DNA of 64,000 bases from Clostridia bacterium. GTDB lineage: Bacteria > Bacillota > Clostridia > Christensenellales > CAG-138. The stretch spans positions 31,566 through 95,565 of the forward strand of contig JAFXZJ010000057.1 in assembly GCA_017541305.1 (NCBI GenBank). The letters run 5' to 3'. Of the stretch, positions 44,188 through 52,332 are shown piece after piece. Position numbers and translations under genes: made by a program. The number at the start of each line of letters is the position of its first letter. Position 1 is the stretch's first letter. The notes beneath the pieces are model-generated. The model made no database searches and was not told the origin of the DNA. It worked only from the letters and a program-made list of their open reading frames with translations.

Positions 44188-45270
44188 ATGCTGTTCAACG
44201 AAATGCTTATGAAAAGGCGCAAGGAGCTTGGAATGACGCAGGACGATCTTGCGGAAAAGCTCTCTGTAAGTCGTCAATCTGTCAGCCGGTGGGAAAACGG
44301 CGAGTGTATGCCGGATTCCGAAAAGCTTCTTCGACTTTCCGACGTTCTCGGTATCAGCCTTGACGAACTTACCGGAAGAGAAGTCAAAATCGAACCCATC
44401 ATACTTGAAGCACCGAAGCTACCGAAAGCAAAGAAGCCGTCTTTTCTTCGAGTGCTGATAGCCGCAGCGGTTTGTCTGGTTATCGGAGCGGCGGGATTTT
44501 TGCTTGGCAGATATATTTTGCCGCACATAAATACCGATACCCTGTCAGAAAAAGCTTCGAAAGCTCTGACAGTTGAGGACTTTTCCATGGGTTACTATTC
44601 CGCGGATGGGGAATATAGCTTGATTTTCACTTCCAATGCAGTCGACAACGGAGTGATCCGCTTTTATCCCTCAAACAGCAATGCCGAAGCCGTTTCTGCA
44701 AAAACGATTTCCTGCGGAAATGGAGTATATGTGGCGGACGTCATGCTCGAACTCGGCGCGAGATATGACAAAGCGGTGTTTACCGCCAACACGAGTGAAG
44801 GAGAGCAAAGCACCGTGTTCTTGTCTCAGATCATTGTTTGCAACGACGGAGGGATCTCATATAACGATCATACAACATTCAGCAGTGCAAAATCGACGTC
44901 GGTCGAGTATCACGGCAGCGTTATTCCGGAAAATGGGATCGTAGTTGGATTTGATGACTCCGATAACAGCAAGTGTTCTATAGAACTTTTGGAAACGATC
45001 ACGTATTCCGATGAAGACTATATCGTTCCGTTTGACCGTGATAAAACGCTAAATGAGATGTATGCCCATGTTCGCACAACATACACGGATCTCAGTGAGG
45101 AAGATGCCATGAAGCTGGCCATACAGATCACAGATCGAATAGAGATGATAAACAAAGCATTATGCGAAAACGATGCTGAAGGTCTGGATTATACACTGAC
45201 GGAAGACGGTTCAAAGATCTATAATATCGGCAGGGTTGTCGATGACGTTCTTGAGGTGGATGGAACATGA
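44188..45270 (+). CDS. XRE-type regulator with a membrane-spanning sensor part
   Basis: A 360-aa protein. Residues about 8-60 are a Cro/C1-type helix-turn-helix (MTQDDLAEKLSVSRQSVSRWENG). After a short Pro/Lys linker comes one membrane helix (residues about 88-107, LIAAAVCLVIGAAGFLLG) and then a ~250-aa outer domain with beta-strand patterns. It could carry a signal directly across the membrane to DNA. GAGGTG precedes the ATG. It overlaps the next gene (ATGA), so the pair is cotranslated. The signal is unknown. Confidence 0.85.
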   Translation: MLFNEMLMKRRKELGMTQDDLAEKLSVSRQSVSRWENGECMPDSEKLLRLSDVLGISLDELTGREVKIEPIILEAPKLPKAKKPSFLRVLIAAAVCLVIGAAGFLLGRYILPHINTDTLSEKASKALTVEDFSMGYYSADGEYSLIFTSNAVDNGVIRFYPSNSNAEAVSAKTISCGNGVYVADVMLELGARYDKAVFTANTSEGEQSTVFLSQIIVCNDGGISYNDHTTFSSAKSTSVEYHGSVIPENGIVVGFDDSDNSKCSIELLETITYSDEDYIVPFDRDKTLNEMYAHVRTTYTDLSEEDAMKLAIQITDRIEMINKALCENDAEGLDYTLTEDGSKIYNIGRVVDDVLEVDGT

Positions 45271-45668
45271 AAAAACATACAGTAATTATACTTTTACTTG
45301 TCTGCATGCTGTTGTTCGTTTCATGCGTGAATTCAAAGTATGCCCGTGTCGTCGGAGACTATGATACGTCAGCGCTTAAGGGCAGCTTCATAAGCTCCGA
45401 TAACGGGGCGTATCAAATTGGGAAAAACAGTCTGGGCAGGCCGGTGTTTAGGGATACGGACAAAGCATGGGAAGCTTTCATTAAAGACTATGCTGTAGGG
45501 ATATCGGCAATCCAAGCTGCGTTTAACCTTGATCTCATATCAAAACAGGACTACAGGTTTTATTTGACGTACGGTCTGGATATGCCAGAAAGAACAGATG
45601 CTGCCGTTGAGGAACAATGCAAGGACGTATCGTACTTCTTGCAGATATATAAAAATAGTTTTCGATAA
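45267..45668 (+). CDS. Small lipoprotein paired with the XRE regulator
   Basis: A 133-aa protein with a signal peptide and lipobox (LLLFVSC, Cys about residue 20). The rest is a small helical domain (DKAWEAFIKDYAVGISAIQAAFNL). No family recognised. Its start overlaps the regulator's stop, so it may belong to the same sensing unit. Confidence 0.75.
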   Translation: MKKHTVIILLLVCMLLFVSCVNSKYARVVGDYDTSALKGSFISSDNGAYQIGKNSLGRPVFRDTDKAWEAFIKDYAVGISAIQAAFNLDLISKQDYRFYLTYGLDMPERTDAAVEEQCKDVSYFLQIYKNSFR

Positions 45669-45786
45669 TAAATAAGTTGTTCGTTTTCATGGAGCTGCTC
45701 ACGCGGCTCTTTTTCTTTTCCCGCACATTCGTCAAACCGACCACGGTCTGCTATCATATTCTCAGAACCACAAGGAGGATAATGCT

Positions 45787-46077
45787 ATGCGGACCGTTTT
45801 CAAAATACTGCTTGCCCCGGCATGGCTGCTGCTTGCTGTACTGAAGCTCGCGTTCAGGCTCGCGGCAGGCGCGGCGGCATTTGTACTCGCGATCGGTGGA
45901 GGACTGCTGCTCGTTTACGACCTGTTTCTGCTGATCATCGGTCTTGGCTCAAAGGAGCTTATGCTCCAACTTTTGACCATCGGCAGTCTGCTGATCGCCA
46001 TCCCACTCATCGCGGGAGTAATGACCGGCTTACTGGAAGCGGCGCAGGAACCTATCAAAGAATTCATTGAATCATGA
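45787..46077 (+). CDS. Small membrane protein, CD1845-like
   Basis: A 96-aa protein with two or three hydrophobic segments and a short charged end (PIKEFIES). It resembles in size and pattern the CD1845-type small membrane proteins of Clostridial integrative elements, but I base this on general appearance. AAGGAGG precedes the ATG. It is followed by a TnpV gene 15 bp on, which suggests mobile-element origin. Confidence 0.65.
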   Translation: MRTVFKILLAPAWLLLAVLKLAFRLAAGAAAFVLAIGGGLLLVYDLFLLIIGLGSKELMLQLLTIGSLLIAIPLIAGVMTGLLEAAQEPIKEFIES

Positions 46078-46092
46078 AAGGAGGATACTCAC

Positions 46093-46443
46093 ATGGATAT
46101 CACATACACCAAACACGGAGACTATTACTACCCCGACCTTGCACTCCCGCCCCAACCAACCGGGGATATCGGCCGCTTCGGACGTATGCGTAAGAAGTAT
46201 TTGAAGGAGTATCAGCCCGACACCTTCGCGCTGATGCTGATGGAGAACACTCTGACGCAGCATCTCATGGACATTGACCACGAGGCGAAGGAGCAGATCG
46301 AGCTTATTACCTCCCAGCTCGCCCAAGCCGAAGGCGTGACCGAAGACCTCAAAGCCCGTAATCAGCTTGGATGGATCCGCGCCATGAATTCCTGCCAGGT
46401 AAGAGCTGAGGAGCAGGTCATACGCGAAATAGTTCTTTCGTAA
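46093..46443 (+). CDS. TnpV transposon-encoded protein
   Basis: A 116-aa protein with the pattern of TnpV proteins of Clostridial mobile elements: an ITYTKHGDYYYPDLALPPQP start, then a helical part with a Leu/Glu-rich core and a NQLGWIRAMN segment. TnpV usually accompanies site-specific recombinases, but none is near here. Its function is unknown; it marks a mobile-element remnant. Confidence 0.85.
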   Translation: MDITYTKHGDYYYPDLALPPQPTGDIGRFGRMRKKYLKEYQPDTFALMLMENTLTQHLMDIDHEAKEQIELITSQLAQAEGVTEDLKARNQLGWIRAMNSCQVRAEEQVIREIVLS

Positions 46444-46447
46444 AAGA

Positions 46448-46487
46448 AATAATGGACTGCGCATAAAGCAATATGCAGTCCATTATT
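46448..46487. terminator. Convergent terminator after tnpV
   Basis: 13-base arms AATAATGGACTGC/GCAGTCCATTATT; T-rich on the minus-strand side (TTTCTTTT). Confidence 0.75.
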
Positions 46488-46532
46488 CTACGCATACACA
46501 AAAGGAGTTCTTTTGACTTGTTTTCGATGAGA

Positions 46533-47297
46533 TCAGTATCCTTCGCTTTCAAGCCGTGCATAGAGCTCATCATACGCTTTTTTATCCGCGTCCTGCCATG
46601 ACATGCCCTGATTGCGATAGCGCATTGCAAGAGGCTTCAGGTCATTTCTATAGTATCCTTCGCACTCATAGGGACGATCATAGGCGATTATCACCATCCG
46701 TTGCTTATCGACGGTGATGCGGAAGTCGGTCCCGATGCTGTCTCCGGAGATCGGATCATCATCGATCACAAATGTCGTTGTCCAAACATCCACGGTGATC
46801 TCGCTTTCGGACTCACTGACCACATCTATTTGGCCTGTTTCGCCGCGGGAAACTTCGAGGACGTTTCGATGCCCACCGTAGAGCCTGCACTTATCGATCT
46901 CAAGTTGATTATCATAAAAGAACAGATCTGTATCCTCATTTCTGTCCATAATATCCGAATAATCCGCGAGTTCGAGAGTAAGATAACGCCCGGCGTTATA
47001 GCGGCGCATCAGCTCCGCCGCGAGCCATTCGACCGTTACCGGATCGGGCCTTTCATTGGGATCCGGAGTCAGTTCCGGGGTTTCGGTCGGTTCGGGCGTT
47101 GGTTCTTCCGTACCGGAAGCAGTTGGCTCAACGGTCGGCACCGTCGTATCCTTTGCGGGGATCTCTGTTTCCGTAACGGGAACAGGCGTATTGTTTGCCG
47201 CAGTCTGTTCCGATCCGTTTCCCTTGCATGAAACAAGGCAGAAAAGAGCAGCGACGCATAAAAGCATACTGATAATGCTCTTTGTTGATCTGTTCAT
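46533..47297 (-). CDS. Lipoprotein with a domain shared with its neighbour
   Basis: A 254-aa lipoprotein (lipobox CLVSC, Cys about residue 24), then a Thr/Glu/Pro linker (residues 32-78) and a C-terminal ~165-aa domain. That domain matches the C-terminus of the protein at 47312-48757: LAxELMxRY, SDIMxRNxxTDLFxxD and LKPLAxRYxxxGxSWQxAxxxAYxxL are shared. The ATG at 47297 has AAAGGAG upstream. It is the last gene of the ECF sigma unit. Function unknown. Confidence 0.8.
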   Translation of the reverse strand: MNRSTKSIISMLLCVAALFCLVSCKGNGSEQTAANNTPVPVTETEIPAKDTTVPTVEPTASGTEEPTPEPTETPELTPDPNERPDPVTVEWLAAELMRRYNAGRYLTLELADYSDIMDRNEDTDLFFYDNQLEIDKCRLYGGHRNVLEVSRGETGQIDVVSESESEITVDVWTTTFVIDDDPISGDSIGTDFRITVDKQRMVIIAYDRPYECEGYYRNDLKPLAMRYRNQGMSWQDADKKAYDELYARLESEGY

Positions 47298-47311
47298 CTT
47301 TTGAACTCCTT

Positions 47312-48757
47312 TCAATAACCGTGGTCGGTCAGCCATTGGGCGTCGCGGATTATCTGCTCATGCAGGACTTCATACGCCATTTGTCCGGCTTCCTGCCATG
47401 AACAGCCCGATTCGATATACCTTGCCGCGAGAGGCTTTAAGCCGTAGGTATAATAGCCGTCGCCGACGTCTCTGTCAAAACCGATCACGGTAAATCCATT
47501 GTCATCCTTGCGTATCGATAAAATGATCTCTTCGCCAACTCCCCGGCTGACTCCATCGGCGATCTCGGTATAGACGTAGAAGCGCGCTTTGATAAGCTCG
47601 TTCGTATCATCTATTGTTTCAAGGATCTCGGCAGTGCCCGGTTCTACCGATACAAGCGGCTTCAGCGCGCCGAGGCTGACCCTTTCCGCCTGCAAAACAG
47701 CGTCCCAATAGAACAGATCTGTCTGTTTATTTCTCTCCATTATATCGGAGAAATCGCATGCTTCGCCCGTTTTCCTGCCGAGCCAGTATCGGTACATCAG
47801 CTCCGACGCAAGCTGTTCGACGGTAATGACCTCGGGAGTGATCTCGGCTTTGGCTTTTTTCAGCTCTTCCGTAATCAGGTTTTCCCTTATCGCTTTCTCA
47901 TCAGCTGAGGCATTGACGGCGTCAAGCTCCGAAAGCATATGCTCAAGACGATCCGCCCTCTGCCTTGCGCCTTCCTGTTCGGCAAGGACGCGGGTATAGC
48001 TAAGATATGCTCTGTCGATGGGGATGAGGTCAAGCCCTGCACCGTGAGAAGGAACCGTTCCGAAGATATCTTCATACATGACGGCAAATGATTCAAAGCC
48101 CGCAGAGTCAAACTCAATGCTCTCTATGTACAATCCCTTCGTGTTTTCCCATAATTGAACGGTACAATCCTCCGTGCTGAACCTTGTTCCGTCCCTTGAG
48201 ATTAGGTTCAGCGTTACATGCGCCGTGTAGCGGAAAGCCTTCTGTTCAGCCTGCAGGTCTGAGATCTCCAGCTCAACAGCGTTTGCGCCGTCGGGGAAAT
48301 AATCTCCAAAAGCAAGCAGGTGATCAACGTATGCAGCGGAAAGATAATTGCCGCGATCCGATAAGCTGTCTCCGCGGAAGCAGCGGGCCGCCGCTTCATA
48401 ATCGCAGAAAGAAAGCGAACGGAAAGCATCGTTTAACAGGGCTTCGATACGCTCCCGATCGGCATCGTTTGCCGTTTTTTTAGGAGAAACGGCATAAACG
48501 ATACTGCCGATACCGGGAACCTCTGCCGCAAGCGCTGGGCGTGCGGCGAATACTACGGAGGCAGCGATAAACAGCACTGCTATAATCGCCGCTGCTGCAG
48601 AAACAGGCTTCCAAAGCCTCCTCTTGTGTCTTGAACAAGACGTGTTTCTTGCTTTAAGCTCCAAAACTGTATCGGAAATCATTTTCGTATAGCTTTCGGT
48701 CATAGGCGGAACGAAAGCATCAACGGCCTTTTTAATCTCTTTATCGTCCAATTTCAT
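47312..48757 (-). CDS. Putative anti-sigma-linked membrane protein
   Basis: A 481-aa protein with a cytoplasmic N-terminus, one membrane helix at about residues 50-72 and a large outer part. A middle NTF2-like region is suggested by the strand pattern (residues 100-230). The last ~165 residues share the domain of the lipoprotein downstream. Its start overlaps the sigma factor's stop (TAATG), the usual place of an anti-sigma factor, which is the basis for the call. No zinc-binding anti-sigma motif is seen. Confidence 0.65.
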   Translation of the reverse strand: MKLDDKEIKKAVDAFVPPMTESYTKMISDTVLELKARNTSCSRHKRRLWKPVSAAAAIIAVLFIAASVVFAARPALAAEVPGIGSIVYAVSPKKTANDADRERIEALLNDAFRSLSFCDYEAAARCFRGDSLSDRGNYLSAAYVDHLLAFGDYFPDGANAVELEISDLQAEQKAFRYTAHVTLNLISRDGTRFSTEDCTVQLWENTKGLYIESIEFDSAGFESFAVMYEDIFGTVPSHGAGLDLIPIDRAYLSYTRVLAEQEGARQRADRLEHMLSELDAVNASADEKAIRENLITEELKKAKAEITPEVITVEQLASELMYRYWLGRKTGEACDFSDIMERNKQTDLFYWDAVLQAERVSLGALKPLVSVEPGTAEILETIDDTNELIKARFYVYTEIADGVSRGVGEEIILSIRKDDNGFTVIGFDRDVGDGYYTYGLKPLAARYIESGCSWQEAGQMAYEVLHEQIIRDAQWLTDHGY

Positions 48758-49233
48758 TAGACTTCTCCTTCTATATAGGCTCTGATGAGTTCACGTGCAC
48801 GTGCAAGCCTACTCATCACGGTACTTTGCGGAGCATCAACTATCAAAGCGATTTCTCGGGTTGAATAGCCGAGCTTATAGTATAAAACGGTCACTTCGCG
48901 TAATTCCTTGCTCAGTCTGCCGACTGCAATGCTCAAATCCATGCTTTCTTCATTATCTTTCATCTCTGCCGGTATGTCTTCCGTAAGCTCTGCGGACCGC
49001 TGCCTTTGTTTAATAAGGAGCAGACACTCATTTCTGAGGATAGCAAACATCCACTGCCTGAATTTCACTTTGCTCCTGAGCGTTTCCAGACTGTCGAATG
49101 CTTTGATGATCGCGTTATGCACCGCATCCTCCGCATCCTCACGTGTTTTTGTGATACTGAAAGCATAGGCGAACATTTCGCCCTTCAATGCGGCTATGCT
49201 GTTAAAAAACCAATCCGTTCTTTCCTGAGCCAT
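48757..49233 (-). CDS. ECF-type RNA polymerase sigma factor
   Basis: A 158-aa sigma-70 family protein with region 2 (TREDAEDAVHNAIIKAFDS) near residue 30 and region 4 (REIALIVDAPQSTVMSRLARAREL) near residue 125. It lacks regions 1 and 3, as ECF factors do. Together with the two membrane proteins downstream it forms a signalling unit. Confidence 0.92.
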   Translation of the reverse strand: MAQERTDWFFNSIAALKGEMFAYAFSITKTREDAEDAVHNAIIKAFDSLETLRSKVKFRQWMFAILRNECLLLIKQRQRSAELTEDIPAEMKDNEESMDLSIAVGRLSKELREVTVLYYKLGYSTREIALIVDAPQSTVMSRLARARELIRAYIEGEV

Positions 49234-49245
49234 ACAGGTCTGTTC

Positions 49246-50268
49246 CTATTCAAAGTTCTTGATTATCATAGCAAGAAAGCCCACGTTGCTTCCCGTGTTA
49301 ACTGCGCAGAAGCTGTTTGCGAAAAGCAGATCGTCCGCATAAACTTCTTTAGCAAAGTCGATCAAGTTTCCGTCCCAATAGCGGTAGTCTATCACATAGA
49401 CCGTGGAATAATGGCCGCAGAGGAACGCAAGCATGGGATTTCCAAAACTCTCTTTTACAACGATGAGCACCGATCCGTCCGTAACCTCCGTATTCGTGAT
49501 CACCGAAAAAGGATTGTTGCCGCCCGCAAAGGTCATGTACTTTGCAGACGCGGGAAGCGCGGAAACGTCGGCGACCATAGGGCGATCCTCCGTGACTCCG
49601 TTTTCATCCGTAACGGTAAGCGTAACGCCTTCCGAAACGGGGTAAAACGCTTCGACCGTTTCGGAGGGAAGGAGCTTTTCATCGCCGCCGCTTTCGGAAT
49701 AGAACGAACCGAGGAAGCCTTCATAGCCTACGGTGCTGTGATCGCGGAGCGGTATCGGATCTATGCCCTTTGCTTCGCAGAATGCCTCGTAACCCAAGTA
49801 CGCTCCCCGCGCAGTCCAATGATGATCCGTTCGGAAGTAGATAAACTCATCGCTGTGCTCAACAAGCCTATTCCAGACGGCGATCTTGTTCACGCTTTGG
49901 GGCATTGCGGCATATATGGAGGAAATACACTCATGGGTGTCGATGTAATCGGGAACGAGTTTCTTTGCCTCTTCGGGCAGTATTATTCCGTAAGCGGTGG
50001 GAATTATCAGCGAATAGACCTTTGTTTCACCCGACAGCGCTTCTGACGCTTCACCGACCAGCTCAGCGTATTTCGCGACAGTGCTTTCGTTATAAACGCA
50101 TTTTTCATATGCCCTGTTGCCGACACGGAAGATGTCCGTCCTGCCATATGCGGCATAGTCCATCGGAAGCGTTTTTGCTTTGCTGCACCCCATTGAAAAC
50201 AGCACGGGCAGCAGCACGAGCCATATCAGGTTTTTTGTTTTGAGCCTTCTTTTGGCAATGCTCATCAT
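49246..50268 (-). CDS. DHHW-family lipoprotein (SGNH/AlgX-like)
   Basis: A 340-aa protein with a lipobox (LFSMGC, Cys about residue 28) and the DHHW motif as RTDHHWTARGAY near residue 145. Family members resemble AlgX/SGNH acyltransferases and often stand next to MBOAT acyltransferases, but no MBOAT gene is present here. A DUF4358 lipoprotein precedes it, a common pair. The likely role is polymer acylation at the surface, by inference. Confidence 0.85.
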   Translation of the reverse strand: MMSIAKRRLKTKNLIWLVLLPVLFSMGCSKAKTLPMDYAAYGRTDIFRVGNRAYEKCVYNESTVAKYAELVGEASEALSGETKVYSLIIPTAYGIILPEEAKKLVPDYIDTHECISSIYAAMPQSVNKIAVWNRLVEHSDEFIYFRTDHHWTARGAYLGYEAFCEAKGIDPIPLRDHSTVGYEGFLGSFYSESGGDEKLLPSETVEAFYPVSEGVTLTVTDENGVTEDRPMVADVSALPASAKYMTFAGGNNPFSVITNTEVTDGSVLIVVKESFGNPMLAFLCGHYSTVYVIDYRYWDGNLIDFAKEVYADDLLFANSFCAVNTGSNVGFLAMIIKNFE

Positions 50269-50278
50269 ATTCTTCTCT

Positions 50279-50761
50279 TCATTTCAAAATGGTTTCCGCG
50301 CCTGAAACGTCGCTCGTTATACATACTATAACGTATAGATCTCGTTCCAGCCAAACGGCGTTATCGTATTTTGAAACCTCCCCGGGATCATATCGCTCGG
50401 CGTCATGCCGGCGCGATCCAATATATCCTTGTATTGAATCGCGGATAGCCGGAACATCGGAGGCCTGCTTTGCCCTGCACATGATGACCGTGTCTGCATG
50501 ACCGCCGCCGCAGGTGTACATCTTGACCTCCGCGCCATCGGGCATATCGGTAAAGAGGTATGCGGCATATTCGCCTGCGTCCTCAAGGTCTGCCGTATAA
50601 TGCACTTCGGTAAGAAGCTTCGTCAGCGTTTTCTCTGCATCAAACGGCTCGTCCGCCTTCGGCGCGCAGGCGGGGACCAATAAGATAATGCATATGCATA
50701 CGGTCAGCAAAATTATAGTATTGGCGCCTTTTATTATATCACGGCGGAAATAATTCTTCAC
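50279..50761 (-). CDS. DUF4358 lipoprotein, second copy
   Basis: A 160-aa protein with a hydrophobic signal and lipobox (LLVPAC, Cys about residue 32), then a domain similar to that of 16055-16591 (a GAEVKMYTCGGGHADTVIM segment and a C-terminal YVIVCITSD). It is 10 bp upstream of the DHHW gene and probably cotranscribed. Confidence 0.78.
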   Translation of the reverse strand: MKNYFRRDIIKGANTIILLTVCICIILLVPACAPKADEPFDAEKTLTKLLTEVHYTADLEDAGEYAAYLFTDMPDGAEVKMYTCGGGHADTVIMCRAKQASDVPAIRDSIQGYIGSRRHDAERYDPGEVSKYDNAVWLERDLYVIVCITSDVSGAETILK

Positions 50762-50834
50762 GAAGACAGCCTGCCTTTAGGTTAATACTTGTCATACTGA
50801 TAAAGCACTCCGGAGCCACATGAAACACATTGTC

Positions 50835-50879
50835 GGGATGATGGACAGATCAAGAGCATTATCGACTGTCCATCATCCC
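50835..50879. repeat. 14-bp inverted repeat
   Basis: GGGATGATGGACAG and its complement, 17 bases apart, between two minus-strand genes. It lacks a T-run, so attenuator or weak terminator. Confidence 0.7.
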
Positions 50880-50896
50880 CGAATCACAATAAAAGA

Positions 50897-51931
50897 TCAG
50901 TCATTAAATGACCAGGTTTTTCCTCCGTCCGAGGTGGTGAAGCTGTGGATGATGGTTTCTCCATACTCACCGCGGTCACGATACCACATGCTGACGAACA
51001 CTACTCCGTTATCGCCTTCAAAATACGGAGCAAACGCAGCGGAGATACCGTAACCCGCATATTCTTCGGGGATCTCCAAATTCATATCCTGCCAGGTATT
51101 GCCTCCGTCAAATGTGCCGAATACTTTGAACGCAACTATATCATCGGCTCCAGTATCGACCTTACAGAGGAAGCCCGTAGTTTTTGAAATGATGCAAGCG
51201 CCTGTGACTTGCCCTGAAAAACCGTTGTTGTGACCAAACTCATAATAGTTTGTTCCGTCATCCGTCCGCCAAATGGTATGGACTTGACGGTTGGCAGTCG
51301 TTTCGCCGCTGACCACAACGATCCAATCGTTCCCGACAAAGCCCAGAGCGGGCATCAGGTTCCCGCCTTCATTCTGCAAAAGCTCTACGCCGAGGAACTG
51401 CTTTGCGTATTCTGCGAGCTTGGCATTGATGCCGTCCGAAAGCTCCGATGGAAACTGTGCAAACGGCTCTGCACATTCATACCGCCATTCCAAATTAAAT
51501 TCGCTGTCAAGCCTTTCTTTATAAAGACAGACGTCGTATGCCGTTAAAGCGGCGTCGCCCTCCGTGGAAACTCGGAGGAAGCTTTCGCCGGCGTTATCTC
51601 CGGTCATCGGGACAAAAGGATAAATGTCTTCGGAACCGCCTTTTCCTTCAACAACAGCCTTTGCAGAGGCTTCAAGTTCAGCTCTGCGGCTTCGTATCTC
51701 CGTAATTGACCAATCTGATGCCTCAGCGGTTGCTTCGGGTTCGGTCGGAGCGGGTGTATCCGCTGCACTTGTGGGAATAACCGTATCGACAGGATTACCC
51801 TTTTCGCCGCTTTCGGGTGCTATAGGGCTGGACTTGCAAGCGATGATCGTCATAAGCAGTATTGCGATCACTGCAAATGGGATCATTCTGATAAGCGGGC
51901 GGGGTCTATCATATCTATTGCTCCTACTCAT
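50897..51931 (-). CDS. Asp-box (BNR) lipoprotein
   Basis: A 344-aa protein with a basic N-terminus, signal segment and lipobox (MTIIAC, Cys about residue 31), a Thr/Glu/Pro linker, and a C-terminal half with two Asp-box-like repeats (TFDGGNTWQDM and TSDGGKTWSF). Asp boxes occur in sialidase-type propellers and carbohydrate-binding proteins. The catalytic residues of a sialidase are not evident. GGAGG before the ATG at 51931 sets the start. Confidence 0.8.
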   Translation of the reverse strand: MSRSNRYDRPRPLIRMIPFAVIAILLMTIIACKSSPIAPESGEKGNPVDTVIPTSAADTPAPTEPEATAEASDWSITEIRSRRAELEASAKAVVEGKGGSEDIYPFVPMTGDNAGESFLRVSTEGDAALTAYDVCLYKERLDSEFNLEWRYECAEPFAQFPSELSDGINAKLAEYAKQFLGVELLQNEGGNLMPALGFVGNDWIVVVSGETTANRQVHTIWRTDDGTNYYEFGHNNGFSGQVTGACIISKTTGFLCKVDTGADDIVAFKVFGTFDGGNTWQDMNLEIPEEYAGYGISAAFAPYFEGDNGVVFVSMWYRDRGEYGETIIHSFTTSDGGKTWSFND

Positions 51932-52332
51932 ATTAATACCTCCGTAACGAATAAGTTGAACTAATGCTTCAGTGAGAATAGTGTTTGCTATACCTCTGCA
52001 GAAGATATATGCTGCTGTGTTTTCAAAGCAAGCTTGCTCCTTTCTACTTAAATGATACTTTAGCAATGCATTCTATCCATCAGAAAAGTACGGGACAAAA
52101 ATATATTTATGTGAAATAAGGTAGTATCTCTTCTCCAAGATACAAAGGCCTCGCAATTTGCCCGGATTCTCGCTTTGCGTCCATTATTATCGATCTAATT
52201 AGAGAAATCGTATTGGCATAATTATTATTCGAGGGGCAGCATCAACCGACACAGCTCTTTTTTGCGTTTATGAATGAAAACGTCTCTCATCTCCGTTAAC
52301 CTTATGTAAACAGCAATGAACGGAGGAGTGGA
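51932..52332. other. AT-rich intergenic region
   Basis: About 400 bases between divergent genes. I see no RNA gene, convincing promoter pair or repeat. A GGAGG-type ribosome site lies at each end. Confidence 0.5.

Noticed and set aside
49006-50046. 346-codon open frame antisense to the DHHW and sigma genes
   Set aside because: The opposite strand has clear lipobox, DHHW and sigma motifs; this frame has no support.
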